Below, in pieces: positions 63,101 to 64,000 of a stretch of 64,000 bases of DNA. This DNA is from JAJRXG01 sp964640065. Its GTDB lineage: Bacteria; Bacteroidota; Bacteroidia; Chitinophagales; Saprospiraceae. The translations under genes were made by a program, and so were the position numbers. The number at the start of each line of letters is the position of its first letter. The stretch's first letter is position 1. The DNA lies in NCBI GenBank assembly GCA_964640065.1, contig CAZXIE010000001.1:1-64000 (forward strand). The letters are read 5' to 3'. The notes under the pieces are model-generated. The model was not told the DNA's origin. It saw only the letters and a list, made by a program, of their open reading frames with translations, and ran no database searches.

Positions 63101-64000
63101 AGTGGCATTTACATTTTCTATCGGTGTGCTATTCTGGAGTGTTAGATCGCCATATTCATCCCCTAGGACACTTTCTCCTGATACAAATGATCCAACAGCA
63201 CTGCTATAAAAGAGCTGATAACGCTGATTAGCAAGAATAAAAGATGAGTCATTAGCTGTTTCTATCTGCACATCATAGCAAACCATACCTGTTGAGCAGT
63301 CTACACTATTGACTTCAAGTGCTACTTCATATTCGTTAGCAGGTGGCGCACATGGTACAGTCGTAGCACAATTAGGATCTGCACAATCTACAAGTCCATC
63401 CTCATCATTGTCTATACCATCAGAACATGCACTATCTGTATTTTCTGAAGCTGTGCCTCCACAGAAGGTCGATATACACGAGTCGTCTCCATCTTCGGCA
63501 TCTAGATTGTCCAATATTCGCTCTTCTGCTGCTATGTTAGTATCTCCAACCCACTCAGATATTTCATTAAATGCAGTGGCGATGGCGTCTGTTCTACCCA
63601 TCTCTGCCCAAACTAAGCTCAGGCATTCGGATCCATTTTCTATAAGTTCTTGTGTTACATCAAAACATAATCTCGACGTATTGAGATAGCTTCCATCGGT
63701 AGGTAAATTAACCCCACCATTAGTTTGACTCTCTAGAACGATAGCATAATTTAGAAAACTAAGTGTCGCTCTGAAGTCTAGATCAGCGGGAAAGGTAGAA
63801 GCGTCTACATCCTGTACATTGGCTGCTAGAAATACACTGCTATATCTATCTGGGTCTACGACTCTTTCTGCAGATCCCTCTATATAGGCTGCCATAGAAG
63901 CGTCATAAAATATCCTGTAGTTCTGATCAGCTAAGTTCCATGCTTCTCCATTTCCAGATCTAATCTGTGTGAAGTAACATATCTGTCGTGCTTCGCAGTC
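60107..64000 (-). CDS. giant modular surface protein, C-terminal 1297 residues (cut by window edge)
   Basis: The reading frame is open to the right edge, beyond the ATG at 63895, since the upstream codons continue a repeat (ICYFTQI then RIFYDAS). The visible part has tandem modules of about 230 residues, each with a CYDVQI-type start, ANQRYQLFYSS and a closing calcium-type CSDGIDNDEDGLVDC (about 63.4 and 62.7 kb). Two roughly 100-residue modules follow. Then come three SdrD B-type domains (GDFVWEDTNGNGRQD, GAVWSDEDGDGRRD, GVLWLESEQGNEG at about 61.77, 61.39 and 61.01 kb). The end has AYPNPVENQT and LPPGPYLIKVQM, a type IX sorting domain. It is probably an adhesin. Confidence 0.88.
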   Translation of the reverse strand, partial: DCEARQICYFTQIRSGNGEAWNLADQNYRIFYDASMAAYIEGSAERVVDPDRYSSVFLAANVQDVDASTFPADLDFRATLSFLNYAIVLESQTNGGVNLPTDGSYLNTSRLCFDVTQELIENGSECLSLVWAEMGRTDAIATAFNEISEWVGDTNIAAEERILDNLDAEDGDDSCISTFCGGTASENTDSACSDGIDNDEDGLVDCADPNCATTVPCAPPANEYEVALEVNSVDCSTGMVCYDVQIETANDSSFILANQRYQLFYSSAVGSFVSGESVLGDEYGDLTLQNSTPIENVNATGVGSLPYEGDLGFITFTIGLTDVDAGSSVLVEPGFPVRTAELCFVMSDEAITTVDACFEATWAREGATDDYNNTMVEVDAWIGPGNVLQATSVGFGDLSAASGDAACFDDTCPPLSSESGDDDCSDGMDNDDDGLVDCFDADCAEFSDCSTTCFALAPVLTISGDAATGIECDFVTGQIDISATGENTTPDYSTTYILTTADGVINAISNSPSFDLFTEGFYGVYAINFRSATTMISGLSVGGSIADVTGDDCFDIGDPIFFNVCIDATRCNFCLGEPVEITPTNAPDPARTTQFVLTDRDGVILDISDNNVFTDLDEGIHIVFVIDFASGASVTGLEVGQNITDIAPGDIRITESFIAGVCDQLMPTIFFDLKGCDILETAILQVGEDFTTYMWSTGSTESFIEVSATDPATYTVTVTLDDNCVGVVSQEITGDEPTRVGDFVWEDTNGNGRQDANESGVNGVTVNLFTDFNNDGVPDFADFPSCVTMTIDDPTTGNPGYYEFFVYQSSYIVGFESPTGFVPTTQSQGDANGDSDIDAQGLTSTVAVVEGEERLDIDAGFRTSTTLCGAVWSDEDGDGRRDETEGGVDNITVNLFSADGERVATTVSFTDPETDEVGRFCFENVPVQDYYVEIILPDGIVLTDPNVATDESRDSDADGTFGPGTTSLITTLPGEITEDVGFGIYVGGVTCGVLWLESEQGNEGIFDEGVDSLITNSQVELLEANTGEISQIVTTDDEGRYCVNSIRAGSYQVRFRANSTGESFVSPNQGDDPLIDSDVDITTGATGVFFVGPMDSLLGVNGGLRLESLPVELVAFSGYWDPEQSAIELSWVTASEINNDFFELERVVDQDGDFVAIEEIEGNGTTTALQLYGHTDQDVAASGTYYYRLKQVDFDGGYEYSDIIEIDVLLNKDVGLKAYPNPVENQTILDIIVSRSDIAEISVTDFIGRAVMRSTLHDVQTGHNPIEMDLSTLPPGPYLIKVQMGSSIQHELIQKAR

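Noticed and set aside
63895..64000. Start of the giant surface protein at the ATG at 63895
   Set aside because: The frame is open to the window edge and the upstream codons continue a repeat module, so the gene starts outside.
1..64000. tRNA, rRNA, insertion sequence or prophage
   Set aside because: I read the gaps and found no cloverleaf-like sequence, transposase, integrase or phage gene.

Overview
The window is a chromosomal segment from a member of the Bacteroidota, most likely a Saprospiria-type marine or aquatic lineage. This is inferred from secreted proteins with type IX secretion sorting domains (type A and type B), the Bacteroidota arginine gene set (carbamoyltransferase acting on an acylated ornithine), the acpP-fabF-rnc order, DUF-type Bacteroidota lipoproteins, bacillithiol-type redox genes and intergenic boxes matching the Bacteroidota -7 element TAnnTTTG. 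Base composition is moderate and even, genes are densely packed, and I see no phage, insertion sequence, tRNA, rRNA or CRISPR array.

Layout, left to right. At 1-1678 there is a leftward accA / DUF6913-like / dapA run. At 1832-8220 there is a rightward molybdenum hydroxylase locus (MoxR ATPase, VWA protein, CoxG, CoxS, CoxL, CoxM) whose large subunit carries the form II motif. At 8217-11779 there is a leftward membrane hydrolase plus rnc, fabF and acpP. At 11985-22918 there is a rightward set: pyk, TPR protein, DUF4292 lipoprotein, a degenerate LytM protein, hflX, an M29 aminopeptidase, topA and purU. At 22915-31803 genes alternate in strand: aminotransferase, a kinase-fold orphan, a coiled-coil protein, asd, a lamin-tail surface protein, phosphoglucomutase and pcm.

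At 31980-36970 lies an arginine operon (GNAT acetyltransferase probably acting as ArgA, argG, argC, argD, argF-type). An unannotated 22-codon leader ORF with six arginine codons in its second half precedes it, which I read as a ribosome-mediated arginine attenuator. At 36976-38506 are three small leftward envelope or stress genes, including a Kbp/YgaU homologue. At 38760-44717 are a T9SS type B surface protein, a YpdA-type bacillithiol disulfide reductase, a 52-residue membrane protein and two lipoproteins, one MbnP-like.

At 44704-54922 genes run mostly leftward: serine beta-lactamase-like protein, exonuclease III, YdjC/ChbG deacetylase, a tandem pair of TerB-like proteins, patatin, alanine racemase and a large M36 metallopeptidase. 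At 54988-59735 are rlmB, TraB/GumN, a gamma-carbonic anhydrase family protein, a dihaem cytochrome with a DUF5777 barrel, and a bacilliredoxin. A cluster of five short palindromic repeats (59820-60074) and a strong terminator precede the 3' end of a giant modular surface protein that runs off the right edge.

The best candidates for something new are the arginine leader peptide, the kinase-fold orphan at 24270, the palindromic repeat cluster at 59.8-60.1 kb, and the LytM protein that has lost its zinc ligands.
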